Positions 8,965 to 17,569 of a stretch of DNA of 64,000 bases are shown one piece after another. The position numbers and the translations under genes were made by a program. The stretch lies in contig NZ_FMAE01000001.1 in assembly GCF_900094575.1 (NCBI RefSeq), positions 248,001 to 312,000 of the forward strand. Direction: 5' to 3'. The notes beneath the pieces are model-generated. The model ran no database searches. It was given only the letters and a program-made list of their open reading frames with translations, and was not told where the DNA came from. Source of the DNA: Bradyrhizobium yuanmingense (GTDB lineage: Bacteria; Pseudomonadota; Alphaproteobacteria; Rhizobiales; Xanthobacteraceae). Position 1 is the first letter of the stretch; every line of letters begins with the position of its first letter.

Positions 8965-9114
8965 ATGGGTCGCCTAACGCTTGGCGGAGCTAGGCATTCA
9001 TTTGCAGATAATCTTGATCAAACGGATCCTGGCGCACTGGACGAGACAACCGATGGATGTATACTTCCGGAATTACCTAAAGAGATTTTCTGCGCATTGG
9101 GGGCAGTGCGATGA
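8965..9114 (+). CDS. Small ORF (49 aa) translationally coupled to a lipoprotein gene
   Basis: An ATG at 8965 follows GAGGAGG with 9 bases between, the strongest ribosome-binding site in this stretch. The 49-residue product (MGRLTLGGARHSFADNL at its start, ending ALGAVR) has no recognisable domain or TM helix. Its TGA overlaps the ATG of the lipoprotein gene as ATGA. The SD plus exact coupling argue that it is translated, as a small protein or a leader peptide. Codon content is AT-richer like its neighbours. Confidence 0.45.
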   Translation: MGRLTLGGARHSFADNLDQTDPGALDETTDGCILPELPKEIFCALGAVR

Positions 9115-9908
9115 GGCGAGTGCTTTCTGTCGCGGGGGTTTTGTTGTCAGTTTTTTTGGGCAGCTGCGGGTCCACCCTGCCGGTCATGCGACTTAGTTAT
9201 GCCAGCGACAATGATTTCCGTAATTTTGTCAAAGGCATCGCTGAGCATGTGAGGTGCGAGCTTTATAATGCTGTAGCCCGCGAGTACGGGCCTAACGACC
9301 CTAAGCGGGCGATGCTCTACAGTTGGGCTGCGAAGATCGCGCTTACGATTCGAGCGTTGGACAAAAGCACAATCAGCCCCGGCCTCACGGCGGATGCTCC
9401 ACCAACTGTTTTCACGATCGCGGCTGGCGCCAGCGGCTCTACGGCTGGGACACGCGAAATGACGATGACCTACTTTCTGCCCTTTAAAGAACTATTGGAT
9501 GGAAAGAAGATTTCATTTCGTGAGCGCCCGCCGCAATACTGCGATGTCATTACGAACGAGACTGGAGTTCGCGAGCCTATTGCTGGCAATCTCGGTATCC
9601 ATCAAACGCTGAAGGCCGCACTTGAGACTTGGGACTCGTCACGAACTCTTTCCGAGAGGATTAAGAACGGTCCGTTCGAGACTATAACGCATCACGTAAC
9701 CTTCGAGGTCGTAGCCGGGGGAGATATCACGCCCACCTGGCACTTCGTCAACGTTATCGCAAATCCCAACGCGCCGTTCCTTAGCGGAAGTAGAACGACG
9801 ACCGACGAACTCCTGATCACCATTGGACCAGACGCGCTCGGAGATCACAAAGAGCTAGATAGGTCATTTGAGATTGAGCGCCTTCGGAGCGCTGTGCGAC
9901 GACCATAG
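9111..9908 (+). CDS. Hypothetical lipoprotein
   Basis: 265 aa. A type II signal peptide is clear: MRRVLSVAGVLLSVFLGSC with lipobox FLGS-C, predicting lipidation at Cys19 and membrane anchoring in the periplasm. The mature part has no family I recognise; it includes FVKGIAEHVRCELYNAV, an ASGSTAGTREMTMTYFLPF segment and ETITHHVTFEVVAGGDITPTWHFV, suggesting a mixed alpha/beta fold. It is coupled to the small ORF upstream by ATGA and followed after 11 bases by a small secreted protein gene. Similar proteins of unknown role are common in rhizobial accessory regions (from memory). Confidence 0.7.
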   Translation: MRRVLSVAGVLLSVFLGSCGSTLPVMRLSYASDNDFRNFVKGIAEHVRCELYNAVAREYGPNDPKRAMLYSWAAKIALTIRALDKSTISPGLTADAPPTVFTIAAGASGSTAGTREMTMTYFLPFKELLDGKKISFRERPPQYCDVITNETGVREPIAGNLGIHQTLKAALETWDSSRTLSERIKNGPFETITHHVTFEVVAGGDITPTWHFVNVIANPNAPFLSGSRTTTDELLITIGPDALGDHKELDRSFEIERLRSAVRRP

Positions 9909-9919
9909 GAGAAAGATCA

Positions 9920-10249
9920 ATGCGAACCATTTTATTTCTGCTCGCAACTGCAGCGTTCACGGGTACAGCTCAAGCGCAAGCGATGAAATGCGTAAAAAGC
10001 CAGAACGTTAACGAGAAGAGACTGGTCCCCGCGCGGGTAGCCTGCGGCGGAGTATCGACCAACGCCGCAGCTTTACTGTTTTTTCAACCATTCCAGGTGC
10101 CGGACGTCTCTGATAGGGGGGATTCTACGCCTGGCGCGTTCCGTCTCGCCTACTTTTATCCCGATCGAACTGACGCTTTCTATACGAGTTGTTCAGGCGC
10201 TGGCCTAGCGACGATCCAGCGCTCGGTTCCCATCCAGCCTTGTCGATAG
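9920..10249 (+). CDS. Small secreted hypothetical protein
   Basis: 109 aa with a classical signal peptide (MRTILFLLATAAFTGTAQA, cleavage after AQA). The mature part of about 90 residues has cysteines in MKCVK, VACGG, TSCSG and the terminal QPCR, which could form two disulfides in the periplasm. No family is recognised. AGGAG lies 8-9 bases before the ATG, and the 11-base gap to the lipoprotein gene indicates one operon. A palindrome at 10284-10320 follows and may terminate the transcript. Confidence 0.6.
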   Translation: MRTILFLLATAAFTGTAQAQAMKCVKSQNVNEKRLVPARVACGGVSTNAAALLFFQPFQVPDVSDRGDSTPGAFRLAYFYPDRTDAFYTSCSGAGLATIQRSVPIQPCR

Positions 10250-10283
10250 CAGAGCGGATAGGTTGTTGCGGGCACTTAGTCGG

Positions 10284-10320
10284 CGGTGCACCCTCTCCCG
10301 CAAGGGGAGAGGGTGCACCG
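10284..10320. terminator. Perfect palindrome between convergent genes, likely bidirectional terminator
   Basis: The arms cggtgcaccctctccc and ggggagagggtgcaccg flank a gcaa loop, giving a near-perfect 16-bp stem. It lies between the small secreted protein gene (plus) and a broken binding-protein gene (minus). The ctctccc-gcaagg-ggagag core recurs at 35815-35954 and 54399-54541, so it is also a member of a dispersed palindromic repeat family. Confidence 0.55.
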
Positions 10321-10348
10321 TCTACGCCGCCGCTACATCGGCCGTCCC

Positions 10349-11560
10349 TCACGTTCCGCGCAACAGCTCGCTCGCGATAACCCAGTCGTTGCCGTCGAAC
10401 TGGAGCATGTAGCCGTCCTTGATCGGGCGGAAATCCTGCGGCGTGGTGTTGAGGGTGATGCCGGGCATCAGGAGCGACAGCGGCACGTTCTTCAGATTCG
10501 CGGCCTGCGCCATGATGTTCTCGCGCGTCAGATTGTCCTTGCACTGCTTCAGCAGCGCCACCAGCGCCTCGGCGACGGTGTAGCCATAGAGGCCGGCGAC
10601 GTTGTTGATGTCGGCATTGGGCAGGCGCTTCTTCATGAAGTCGATATAGGCCGTCATCGCCGGATCGTCCTTCGGCGCCTCGACGAACGGCTTGAGCGCG
10701 CCGAGCGACAGCACACCCTTGCCGGCCTCCAGGCCAGCGGGCGCCATCACGGTAGCCTTGTTGGCGCAGCCGGAGGCCAGAAAGCGCGTCGGCTGCCAGC
10801 CGACTTCGTGCGCCTTGCGGATCGCCTGCGCGCAGGCGCGCGGCGTCACCGAATAGATCATGAAGACGTCGGCCTTGGTATTGGCGAGCGTCAGGACCTG
10901 GGAATCGACGGTGGGATCGGCGACCTCGAAGCTCGAGGCCATCGCGATCGCCTTGTCGGCGTCGGCACCGAGCGCCTCCTTGACGCCGCGAAGATATTCC
11001 TTGCCGGCGTCGTCGTTCTGGTAGAGCACCGCAAAGCGCGCATTCGGGTTCCTGGCGCGGGCATAGGCGACGTCGATCGCAGCCTCGCTGGTGTAGTTCG
11101 GCGCCCAGGGCAGCGCGATCGACCAAGGCATGTTGGCGGGATCGTTCCACTTCGAGGCCGAGCTGATCAGGAAGATCTGCGGCACCTTGTTGCTGTTGAG
11201 CTATTTTGCGATCGCCGAGCTCGGCGCCGTGCCCATGGTGGCGAAGATGAAGGCGACGCCGTCGCCTTCGACGAGGCGCCGCGCGGCTTCCATGGTCTTG
11301 GGCGGCGAGAAGGCATCGTCGAGCGAGATCAGGTTGAGCTTGCGGCCGCCAACGCCGCCCTTCTCGTTGATCTCGTCGAAATAGGCGGAGATCACCCGTC
11401 CCGTGATGCTGAGCGGCGATGCCGGGCCGCTATAGGGCATAGTGTTGCCGATCTTGATCTCGGTGTCGCTAACTCCAGGACCGTAGGATTTTTGCGCGGA
11501 GACAGGAGCGGACAAGCAGGCGGCAGCCAGCGCTGCGGCCAGGGCCAAAGCGGCTTTCAT
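10349..11560 (-). pseudogene. Branched-chain amino-acid-type ABC substrate-binding protein broken by one amber codon
   Basis: A single frame of 404 codons encodes a signal peptide (MKAALALAAALAAACLSAPVSA), then YGPGVSDTEIKIGNTMPYSGP and FDEINEKGGVGGRKLNLISLDDAFSPPKTMEAARRLVE, the hallmark N-terminal lobe of LivJ-like (Peripla_BP_6) receptors. After ATMGTAPSSAIAK comes TAG at 11203-11201, and the frame continues LNSNKVPQIFLISSASKWNDP to a normal C-terminus (FRPIKDGYMLQFDGNDWV). The family normally has Tyr there (AKYLN), so one base change (TAC or TAT to TAG) made the stop. GGGGAG precedes the ATG at 11560. No transporter genes are adjacent. It is either a recent pseudogene or a sequencing error. 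Confidence 0.85.
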
Positions 11561-11736
11561 GGTTTCTCCCCAATGATTGTCGCCGCGGCGAAACGACCGC
11601 GCGGCGCGCTGCTTCTTGTCAGCGCGTCAGATCAGCGGAGTTCATCAAGATGGTCTTGCGTCGAGTTGCTGATGGCATCGCCTGAAGCGCGACGAGATTT
11701 TGATGAATCGTCATCGTGCGTCAGGTTGTTCTTGAC

Positions 11737-11782
11737 GCATGAGCTTTCCGGAAAACCGCTTCGGCACTTTTCCGGATCATGC
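11737..11782. repeat. Dispersed palindromic repeat (tttccggaaaa ... ttttccgga type)
   Basis: gcatgagctttccggaaaa and cacttttccggatcatgc face each other round ccgcttcgg. Sequences of this form are widespread between genes in Bradyrhizobium and Rhodopseudomonas (from memory). It ends two bases before the stop codon of the minus-strand hdeD-like gene and could act as its terminator. The 11561-11736 stretch to its left contains no gene. Confidence 0.55.
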
Positions 11783-11783
11783 T

Positions 11784-12359
11784 TTAGCCGCGCCGCTTCA
11801 AGGCGAAGCCCAAGCTGACCCATCCGGCACCGGCCATGATCAGGTCGATGCCGAGGAACAGGCCGAGGATGTAGACGCTGTTCACCGGCCAGCGCACCAG
11901 GATCAGCAGCCCGAGCAGCAGCGTGACGACGGCCGACACCGCCACCCAGCCCCACGGGCTTTCGCGCTTCATGCTGAAGGCGAGAAACAGCCTGACCGCG
12001 CCGGAGGCCAGCAGCGAGGCGCCGAGGAACAGCGTGAGCAGAACCGCGGCGAAGAGCGGGTTCGCGAAGGTGAGGAAGCCGGCAACGATGTAGAGCACAC
12101 CGAGCAAGGCCCAGATCAGGAACTTTCCCCAGCTCTTCATCTGGAATGCGCCGATCACCTCGGTGACGCCGGCGACGATCATCATTGCGCCGACCACGAT
12201 CACGCTCGCCACCGTCGCCATCACCATGCTGCCGAGCGCGACGAAGCCGGCAATCAGGTAGACGACGCCGAGCGCGACGATCCAGCCCCATTTGGCGTGT
12301 AGCGCAGCCATTCCCCAGCCGAGACCGGACGGATGAGACGTATCTGACGCAGTTGTCAT
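11784..12359 (-). CDS. HdeD family acid-resistance membrane protein
   Basis: 191 aa, almost wholly hydrophobic, with about six TM helices and the internally repetitive pattern of the HdeD/DUF308 family: WIVALGVVYLIAGFVALGS, IVVGAMMIVAGVTEVIGAF, FLIWALLGVLYIVAGFLTF, LFLGASLLASGAVRLFLAF, SAVVTLLLGLLILVRWP and LFLGIDLIMAGAGWVSLGF. E. coli HdeD is linked to acid resistance; here the role is open. ATG 12359 is preceded by AGGAG at 6 bases; the frame extends to 12470 without support. A FixK/FNR-type box lies 98 bases upstream, suggesting control by low oxygen. Confidence 0.88.
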   Translation of the reverse strand: MTTASDTSHPSGLGWGMAALHAKWGWIVALGVVYLIAGFVALGSMVMATVASVIVVGAMMIVAGVTEVIGAFQMKSWGKFLIWALLGVLYIVAGFLTFANPLFAAVLLTLFLGASLLASGAVRLFLAFSMKRESPWGWVAVSAVVTLLLGLLILVRWPVNSVYILGLFLGIDLIMAGAGWVSLGFALKRRG

Positions 12360-12456
12360 GGGCCACTCCTGCATGCGAAGCCCCCGGGCACACGCCATGA
12401 TAGCACGCACCCGACCGAGACAACACCCAGCAGAGCAGACCTCGCCTGCCGCAACC

Positions 12457-12470
12457 TTGACGCAAATCAA
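12457..12470 (-). promoter_or_regulatory. FixK2/FNR-type box TTGACGCAAATCAA
   Basis: TTGA-N6-TCAA fits the FixK2 consensus of Bradyrhizobium (TTGA/C-N6-T/GCAA). It is about 98 bases upstream of the hdeD-like start in the gap between that gene and folE, both on the minus strand, and 34 bases downstream of the folE stop region. Position and sequence fit an activator site for the hdeD-like gene under micro-oxic conditions. Binding is inferred. Confidence 0.5.
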
Positions 12471-12503
12471 GATCGAATGCGGCGGGTCAGCGCCGAGCGC
12501 AGG

Positions 12504-13130
12504 TCAATCGTCCGAACTGGCGAGCCCCAGCAGTTCCTGGCGCGTCAGCGCATTGTCGCGGAACACACCCAGCATACGGCTGGTGACGAGATCGGTCCCG
12601 GGCTTGTGCGCGCCGCGCGTGGTCATGCAGTGATGCGTCGCCTTGATAATGACCCCGACGCCTTCAGGCTTGAGCACATCGTTGATGGTATTGGCGATTT
12701 GCGCGGTCATCTTCTCCTGGATCTGGAGCCGTTTTGCGTAGACGTCCACCACGCGTGCGAGCTTGGAGATGCCGACCACGCGCCCTTGCGGAATATAGGC
12801 GACCCAGGCGCGGCCGACGATCGGCGCCATGTGGTGCTCGCAATGGCTCTCGAAGCGAACGCCGCGCAGCACGATCATCTCGTCATAGCCTTCGATTTCC
12901 TCGAAAGTCTTCTGCAGAATTTCCGTCGGGTCCTGCGCGTACCCCGAAAAATACTCCTCGAAAGCGCGTGCGACGCGATCAGGTGTCTCGCGCAGACCGT
13001 CGCGCGCGGGATCATCGCCGGCCCAGCGGATCATGGTCCGGATCGCCTGTTCGACCTCCGCCCTCTCAGGCCGATCGGACGGCGCCTGCGCCACCGCGAC
13101 ACGTTCCAGCTTGCGCACTTGTGACTTCAT
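12504..13130 (-). CDS. folE: GTP cyclohydrolase I
   Basis: 208 aa cytoplasmic enzyme making 7,8-dihydroneopterin triphosphate from GTP, the first step to tetrahydrofolate. Family features: [22 protein letters not shown] near the N-terminus, [22 protein letters not shown] with zinc ligands Cys and His, [20 protein letters not shown], and [19 protein letters not shown] with the second zinc Cys. ATG 13130 is chosen with GGGGAG 7 bases upstream, rather than the TTG at 13148. Length is typical. It stands 144 bases upstream of the hdeD-like start and may be transcribed separately. All catalytic residues I can check are present. Confidence 0.96.
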   Translation of the reverse strand: MKSQVRKLERVAVAQAPSDRPERAEVEQAIRTMIRWAGDDPARDGLRETPDRVARAFEEYFSGYAQDPTEILQKTFEEIEGYDEMIVLRGVRFESHCEHHMAPIVGRAWVAYIPQGRVVGISKLARVVDVYAKRLQIQEKMTAQIANTINDVLKPEGVGVIIKATHHCMTTRGAHKPGTDLVTSRMLGVFRDNALTRQELLGLASSDD

Positions 13131-13301
13131 CAAGCTTCTCCCCTGCAACGAGCCCGCATATGGAAGCGGGCCACAGCTTGGACGGCCGCAATCGGAAAAG
13201 GTTCCCGAAAGTCGGGGAAATTTGGGGGAACGGGTGGAGGGCCTAGTGCCGACCCGCCAATCCCCTCATGATGAGGTGCGCCGAGGGCGCCTCGGGGCCG
13301 C

Positions 13302-14195
13302 CTATGACGCAGCCGCTTTCCGCACGTCGATCACGGCCTGCGCCCATTCGGCCGGCCGCTCCTGCGGCAAATTGTGACCGGCATCGGTGAAGACGCGCCG
13401 CTCGAAAAATCCCTCGAACTTGCGCGCGTGGTGGGCGGTGCCGGGGTTGACGCCGTCGCTGTCGCCGTCGATCGCGATCGAGGGGACACGGATCGGCGGC
13501 TGCGCGGCGAGCTTTGCCTCGATCCCCGCATAGGCGGGATCGCCCGCCACCAGCGCGTAGCGATGGCGGTAGGAATGGATCACGACGTCGACGAAGTCAG
13601 GGTTGTCGAATGACACGGCGCTTGTCTCGAACGTCGCGTCATCGAAGGCCCATTTCGGCGACCACATCGTCCAGAGCTGACGGGCAAAGCCGCGGCGGTT
13701 GCGCTCCAAGGCGCGGCGGCCGCGCTCATTGTGGAAGAGATACTGATACCAGAACGCCGCCTCCTCCGGCGGCGAGGCCGGCTCCATGGCGAGGGCGATG
13801 TTCTGGATGTTGTAGGAATTGCCGGAGACGAGACCGATCACGCGCTCCGGATGGAGCGCCGAAACCACGCAGGCGGCGCGCCCGCCCCAATCATAGCCGC
13901 CGACGATGGCCCGCTTGATCCCGAGCGCATCCATGAAGGCCAGGAGATCGGCGCCGAGCGCCGCCTGCTCGCCGGAGCGCAGCGTCTCGGCGAAGCGGAA
14001 CCGCGTCGGCCCGTAACCGCGCAGCCAGGGCACCAGCACGCGGGCGCCGGCCTCGGCGAGGATCGGCGCGGTCTCGGCATAGGCGTTCGCGTCATAGGGA
14101 AAGCCATGTCCCATGATGCAGGGCCAGCCGTCCGGCGCACCGTATTCGCGATAAGCGATGTCGAGGATATCAGTGATGATGGTTTTTTGTTGCAT
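13302..14195 (-). CDS. Alpha/beta hydrolase, epoxide hydrolase/dehalogenase-like
   Basis: 297 aa. The oxyanion motif HGFPYD is near residue 30. The nucleophile elbow reads VGGYDWGGRAA, with Asp rather than Ser, as in epoxide hydrolases and haloalkane dehalogenases. A likely acid lies in AIDGDSDGVNPG and the catalytic His in TDAGHNLPQERP. A helical cap separates the core halves (residues about 130-210). ATG 14195 follows an upstream in-frame stretch without support. The substrate cannot be predicted. It lies between folE and an HD-domain gene, all on the minus strand but separated by a repeat at 14233-14314, so co-transcription is uncertain. Confidence 0.85.
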   Translation of the reverse strand: MQQKTIITDILDIAYREYGAPDGWPCIMGHGFPYDANAYAETAPILAEAGARVLVPWLRGYGPTRFRFAETLRSGEQAALGADLLAFMDALGIKRAIVGGYDWGGRAACVVSALHPERVIGLVSGNSYNIQNIALAMEPASPPEEAAFWYQYLFHNERGRRALERNRRGFARQLWTMWSPKWAFDDATFETSAVSFDNPDFVDVVIHSYRHRYALVAGDPAYAGIEAKLAAQPPIRVPSIAIDGDSDGVNPGTAHHARKFEGFFERRVFTDAGHNLPQERPAEWAQAVIDVRKAAAS

Positions 14196-14232
14196 GATTT
14201 GCTCACGGATGATCTCGTTGCGCAGAGCTCGT

Positions 14233-14314
14233 GTAGCCCGCATGGAGCGAAGCGCAATGCGGGGACGCCTGTATCCGCGAATCCCGGATTTCGCTTACGC
14301 TCCATCCGGGCTAC
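14233..14314. repeat. Dispersed inverted repeat, gtagcccg-atggagcgaagcg family
   Basis: gtagcccgcatggagcgaag at the left mirrors cttacgctccatccgggctac at the right, with an inner atgcgggg/atcccggat pair. A second, more regular copy is at 63324-63408. It fills the gap between two minus-strand genes and would form a long hairpin in RNA. Confidence 0.7.
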
Positions 14315-14329
14315 GAGGCTACAAGGGGC

Positions 14330-15157
14330 CTATTTCTGCGGACCGGACAGCGAGATGTCGCGCTCGGCGCGGAACACGTTGCTGTAGAGGTTGGCGATCC
14401 ATTGCCGGCCGATCTCGGTCTTGTTGAGATAGCCGATCTCGGTCTGGATGTGCGGAGCAACGCTGTTCCAATAGAATTGCGGGTAGCGGTTCACGATGTC
14501 GGCGGGCGAGTCGTAGCCGAGCTGGCGGTTGATGCCGACCTCCTCGAACTCGTAATAGAGCGCGTTGGCCTTGCGCAGATAGTTGGGATCGCCGAGCTGG
14601 CCGATGAAGTCGGCCGCACGCAGGATCGAGGCTTCGTCGTCGTATTCCTGGCCTTCACGGGCGGGAAAGCGCGTCCCCTCGATGGCGCGGGCAACGCGCT
14701 CCGGATCGACTCCCGGGATATGGCGGAGCCGCCGCGTCACGTACAGCTTCGAACGGTCGACGTGATACATCATCAGGCTCGCGTCCGACGCGCCGCGCGG
14801 CAACGAGATCTTGTTGTCGGCGGCGTCGATGACGAAGCCGTCGGCGTCATCCTCCTCGAACAGGCCGCGGACATAGCCGATGTCGTGGGCGAGGCAGGCG
14901 ATCAGGACATGAACGTAATCTTCCGCCGAAAGATGGGTATGAAGGCTTCGGCCGCGGAGGATCGCCTGGGCGGCCAGGGTCACCAGCATCGTATGCTCGA
15001 TATTGTGGTAGAGCGCATCGCTGTTGCCGATGCATTCCATCGCGGTACGGGTTGCGCTTGCAACGATGCTTGCGGAAGTCTCATCGTACCGGCGGCGCAT
15101 GAAGTTGCCGAGGAACTGCTCCAGCGATTCAGCTGCCAGTCTGGGTAAGGTTATCAT
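14330..15157 (-). CDS. HD-domain metal-dependent phosphohydrolase
   Basis: 275 aa cytoplasmic protein. The HD signature is visible: ALYHNIEHTMLVTLAAQ supplies the first His residues, and LIACLAHDIGYVRGLF supplies the HD dyad, followed by a helical core with DASLMMYHVDRSK and ILRAADFIGQLGDP, the latter probably giving the final Asp ligand. Such proteins hydrolyse nucleotides, cyclic dinucleotides or other phosphoesters; the substrate here is unknown. Length exceeds the minimal HD fold by about 80 C-terminal residues (NRYPQFYWNSVAPHIQTEIGY). ATG 15157 is taken. The gene is upstream of the alpha/beta hydrolase gene on the same strand with a repeat in between. Confidence 0.82.
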   Translation of the reverse strand: MITLPRLAAESLEQFLGNFMRRRYDETSASIVASATRTAMECIGNSDALYHNIEHTMLVTLAAQAILRGRSLHTHLSAEDYVHVLIACLAHDIGYVRGLFEEDDADGFVIDAADNKISLPRGASDASLMMYHVDRSKLYVTRRLRHIPGVDPERVARAIEGTRFPAREGQEYDDEASILRAADFIGQLGDPNYLRKANALYYEFEEVGINRQLGYDSPADIVNRYPQFYWNSVAPHIQTEIGYLNKTEIGRQWIANLYSNVFRAERDISLSGPQK

Positions 15158-15367
15158 GGACGCAGCCCCGTCCGCCGCTGGTATCCCATGCCATCTCCCG
15201 ACGTCTCATTCTTGTCGTCGACGCAGCGGGGAGCATAGCCCATCTTGGGCCGGGTAACCAAACTTCGGGGACGGAAAATACGCAAATACCTTACCGTCCC
15301 GCTGCGCAACATCACGGTTGCCGTCACAGTTCAGCACAACCCAAAGCGGCGGGAAGGCGGCCGCCGC

Positions 15368-16267
15368 TCAGGGCGCGGCCAGGATATCGGCGCCGTCGGC
15401 CGGGCGCGAAAGGCTTCGGGCCAGGTAGAACAGCTCGACCAGCTTGCCGCGCTTGCCCGCCAGCGAGAAGATGTATTCGGGCGACTCCGCCTCGATTTCC
15501 GCGATCGCCACCTTCGCGATCCGGTCGATGCGGCTCGAGCCGTGCTCCCAGACGAAGCCGACACCAAGCCGGTTGGCGACCGCCTCCAGCATCCCCTCGC
15601 GCGTATTGACGATGATCGCCGGACTGGCGCGCAGGTTGAGGGCGCGAAACGCCCGGTCGACGGCGCGCTGGGTCGCGGAATCCCGGGTCCGGAACACCAG
15701 CGGATATTGCATGAGGCCGGCGATGGACACGCGCGACTGGCGGCTGAGGTCGTGAACGGGATGGCAGATCGCAACGACGCGTTGCTGCACGCAGGGCTCG
15801 CGCCGGAAGCGGTTGTCCTGCGGCACCTCCGGCAATACGGCGACGTCGACGCGCTGGTCGACCACCGCGGCCATGATCGCCGACCAGCTGCCGATCTCGA
15901 TGTTGATCTGGATCTTCGGATAGAGGTTGCGGAACGCCGCGATCAACGCCATGCCGGGCATAGCGTTGCCGAGCCCGATGCGAAGCTCACCTCCCGTGAG
16001 CTCATCGCGCTGCTGCAGGATGGCGAGCGCATCGGCTTCGACCGCCTGCATGCGGCTCGTCGCGGCATAGAGCCGCCGGCACAGCGATGTCGCGATCAGG
16101 GTCTGGCCCTGCCGGTCGAACAGCGCCACCCCGAACTCGGCCTCCAGATCCCGCACCAGCTGCGCAACGGCCGGCTGCGACACCCCGAGCCGCCTTGCCG
16201 CAGCGGCAAAGCTGCCGGTCTCGAACACCGCATTGACCGCCCGGACACGCGACGACGTCAACGCCAC
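15368..16267 (-). CDS. LysR family transcriptional regulator
   Basis: 299 aa from a GTG at 16267 that places the helix-turn-helix at the usual distance: RVRAVNAVFETGSFAAAARRLGVSQPAVAQLVRDLE. The frame is open to an ATG at 16342, so the true start is uncertain. The C-terminal two-lobe effector domain follows (GELRIGLGNAMPGMALI.. to DILAAP). It is divergent from a CUT1-type ABC importer operon starting at 16418, the usual arrangement for a regulator of the neighbouring transport genes. The effector is likely related to the imported solute, but that is inference. Confidence 0.9.
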   Translation of the reverse strand: MALTSSRVRAVNAVFETGSFAAAARRLGVSQPAVAQLVRDLEAEFGVALFDRQGQTLIATSLCRRLYAATSRMQAVEADALAILQQRDELTGGELRIGLGNAMPGMALIAAFRNLYPKIQINIEIGSWSAIMAAVVDQRVDVAVLPEVPQDNRFRREPCVQQRVVAICHPVHDLSRQSRVSIAGLMQYPLVFRTRDSATQRAVDRAFRALNLRASPAIIVNTREGMLEAVANRLGVGFVWEHGSSRIDRIAKVAIAEIEAESPEYIFSLAGKRGKLVELFYLARSLSRPADGADILAAP

Positions 16268-16417
16268 GACAACAACCCCAAGATGATATTCCCCGTCGGA
16301 CCGGGCGAAAGCAAAACCTGGGATGACCATAAGGAAGGCCATTGACCGTTATGTGAATGTCAGACGCGCTTCCTACTCCTCATGCGCCGCAAACGGGCCA
16401 GCAGGGGATCAGCGCGC

Positions 16418-17569
16418 ATGGCGCAAATCGAACTTTCCGCAATCCGCAAGTCCTTTGACGGCACCGACGTCCTGAAAGGCATCGATTTCCGCATCGCCGA
16501 CGGCGAGTTCATCTCGCTGGTCGGCCCGTCCGGCTGCGGCAAGTCGACCCTGCTTCGCATCATTGCCGGGCTCGAGCCGCAAGATTCCGGCGAGGTCCAC
16601 ATCGACGGCCGCCCCGTGGACGGCATTCGCCCGAGCGCGCGAAACCTCGCGATGGTGTTCCAATCCTATGCGCTTTATCCGCATTTGAGCGCCTTCGACA
16701 ATATCGCGGTGCCGCTGCGGATGCGGCGCCTCTCCGCGATCGAGCGACTGCCACTGCTGGGTGCGCTGCTGCCGGGCCGGCGCGCCAAGGAACGGCACAT
16801 TCGCGCCGACATCGAAGGCATCGCCGAGCAGCTCGACATCAGCCCATTGCTGCGGCGCAAGCCCGGACAATTGTCCGGCGGACAGCGGCAACGCGTCGCG
16901 GTCGGACGCGCCATGGTGCGCGAGCCGGTGGCCTTCCTGTTCGACGAACCGCTCTCCAATCTCGACGCCAAGCTGCGCGTCCACATGCGCGCAGAGCTCG
17001 CCGAGCTGCATCGCCGCCTCAAGGCAACGTTCGTCTACGTCACGCACGACCAGGCCGAGGCGATGACGATGTCGAGCCGGATCGCCGTCATGATGGGCGG
17101 TGAGCTGATCCAGGCCGGCACGCCGGCCGAGATCTACAACGAGCCCGGCGACATCCGCGTTGCCGAATTCATCGGCAGCCCCAAGATCAACGTTCTCCCC
17201 GGCCGGATCCGAAAGGACGGCGGCGTCGATGTGCTGGGGACCGCCTTGAAACTTACGTGCAATGCGGCGGCCGGCGATTGCCGCATCGGGGTCCGTCCGG
17301 AGCGGATCGAGCTCGGCACCGGGCCGTTCTCCGGAACCGTCGTCCATCTGGAGAATCTCGGCGCCGAGGCCTTCGTGCATCTGGCGGTCGAAGGCATCGG
17401 GTCGCGCCTGATCGCGCGGCTCGCGGACGTCAAGCATTTGCCGGCGATGGCAAGCTCCGTCGCCTTCGGCTTCGCACCAGACGCGGTGCGGATGTTCGAT
17501 CCGGCCGGGAAACGGATCGAGCTCAGAATGGAGCAGGCCGAGCGCATCCGTGAGCCCGCCCATGTCTGA
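16418..17569 (+). CDS. ABC transporter ATP-binding protein (CUT1/UgpC-MalK type)
   Basis: 383 aa. Walker A GPSGCGKSTLLR near residue 35, Q-loop VFQSYALYPH, signature LSGGQRQRVAVGRAMVR, Walker B FLFDEPLSNLDAKLR and the switch His in VTHDQAEAMT are all intact. The C-terminal TOBE/OB regulatory domain (about 240-383) has IGVRPERIEL, as in MalK/UgpC importers. About 25 extra residues (LPLLGALLPGRRAKERHIR) sit between the Q-loop and the signature motif. ATG 16418 is chosen with GGGGA upstream; an ATG at 16382 is possible. It overlaps the first permease gene by 8 bases. It powers uptake of a sugar or related polyol/phosphate. Confidence 0.93.
   Translation: MAQIELSAIRKSFDGTDVLKGIDFRIADGEFISLVGPSGCGKSTLLRIIAGLEPQDSGEVHIDGRPVDGIRPSARNLAMVFQSYALYPHLSAFDNIAVPLRMRRLSAIERLPLLGALLPGRRAKERHIRADIEGIAEQLDISPLLRRKPGQLSGGQRQRVAVGRAMVREPVAFLFDEPLSNLDAKLRVHMRAELAELHRRLKATFVYVTHDQAEAMTMSSRIAVMMGGELIQAGTPAEIYNEPGDIRVAEFIGSPKINVLPGRIRKDGGVDVLGTALKLTCNAAAGDCRIGVRPERIELGTGPFSGTVVHLENLGAEAFVHLAVEGIGSRLIARLADVKHLPAMASSVAFGFAPDAVRMFDPAGKRIELRMEQAERIREPAHV

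Noticed and set aside
5559..10250. A complete integrative element or prophage
   Set aside because: The patch has a methyltransferase remnant and foreign composition, but no integrase, att repeats, tRNA or structural phage genes were seen.
10286..11818. Plus-strand 510-codon frame opposite the amber-broken binding protein
   Set aside because: Antisense shadow: no domain, skewed composition, and the minus strand gives an unmistakable Peripla_BP_6 protein.
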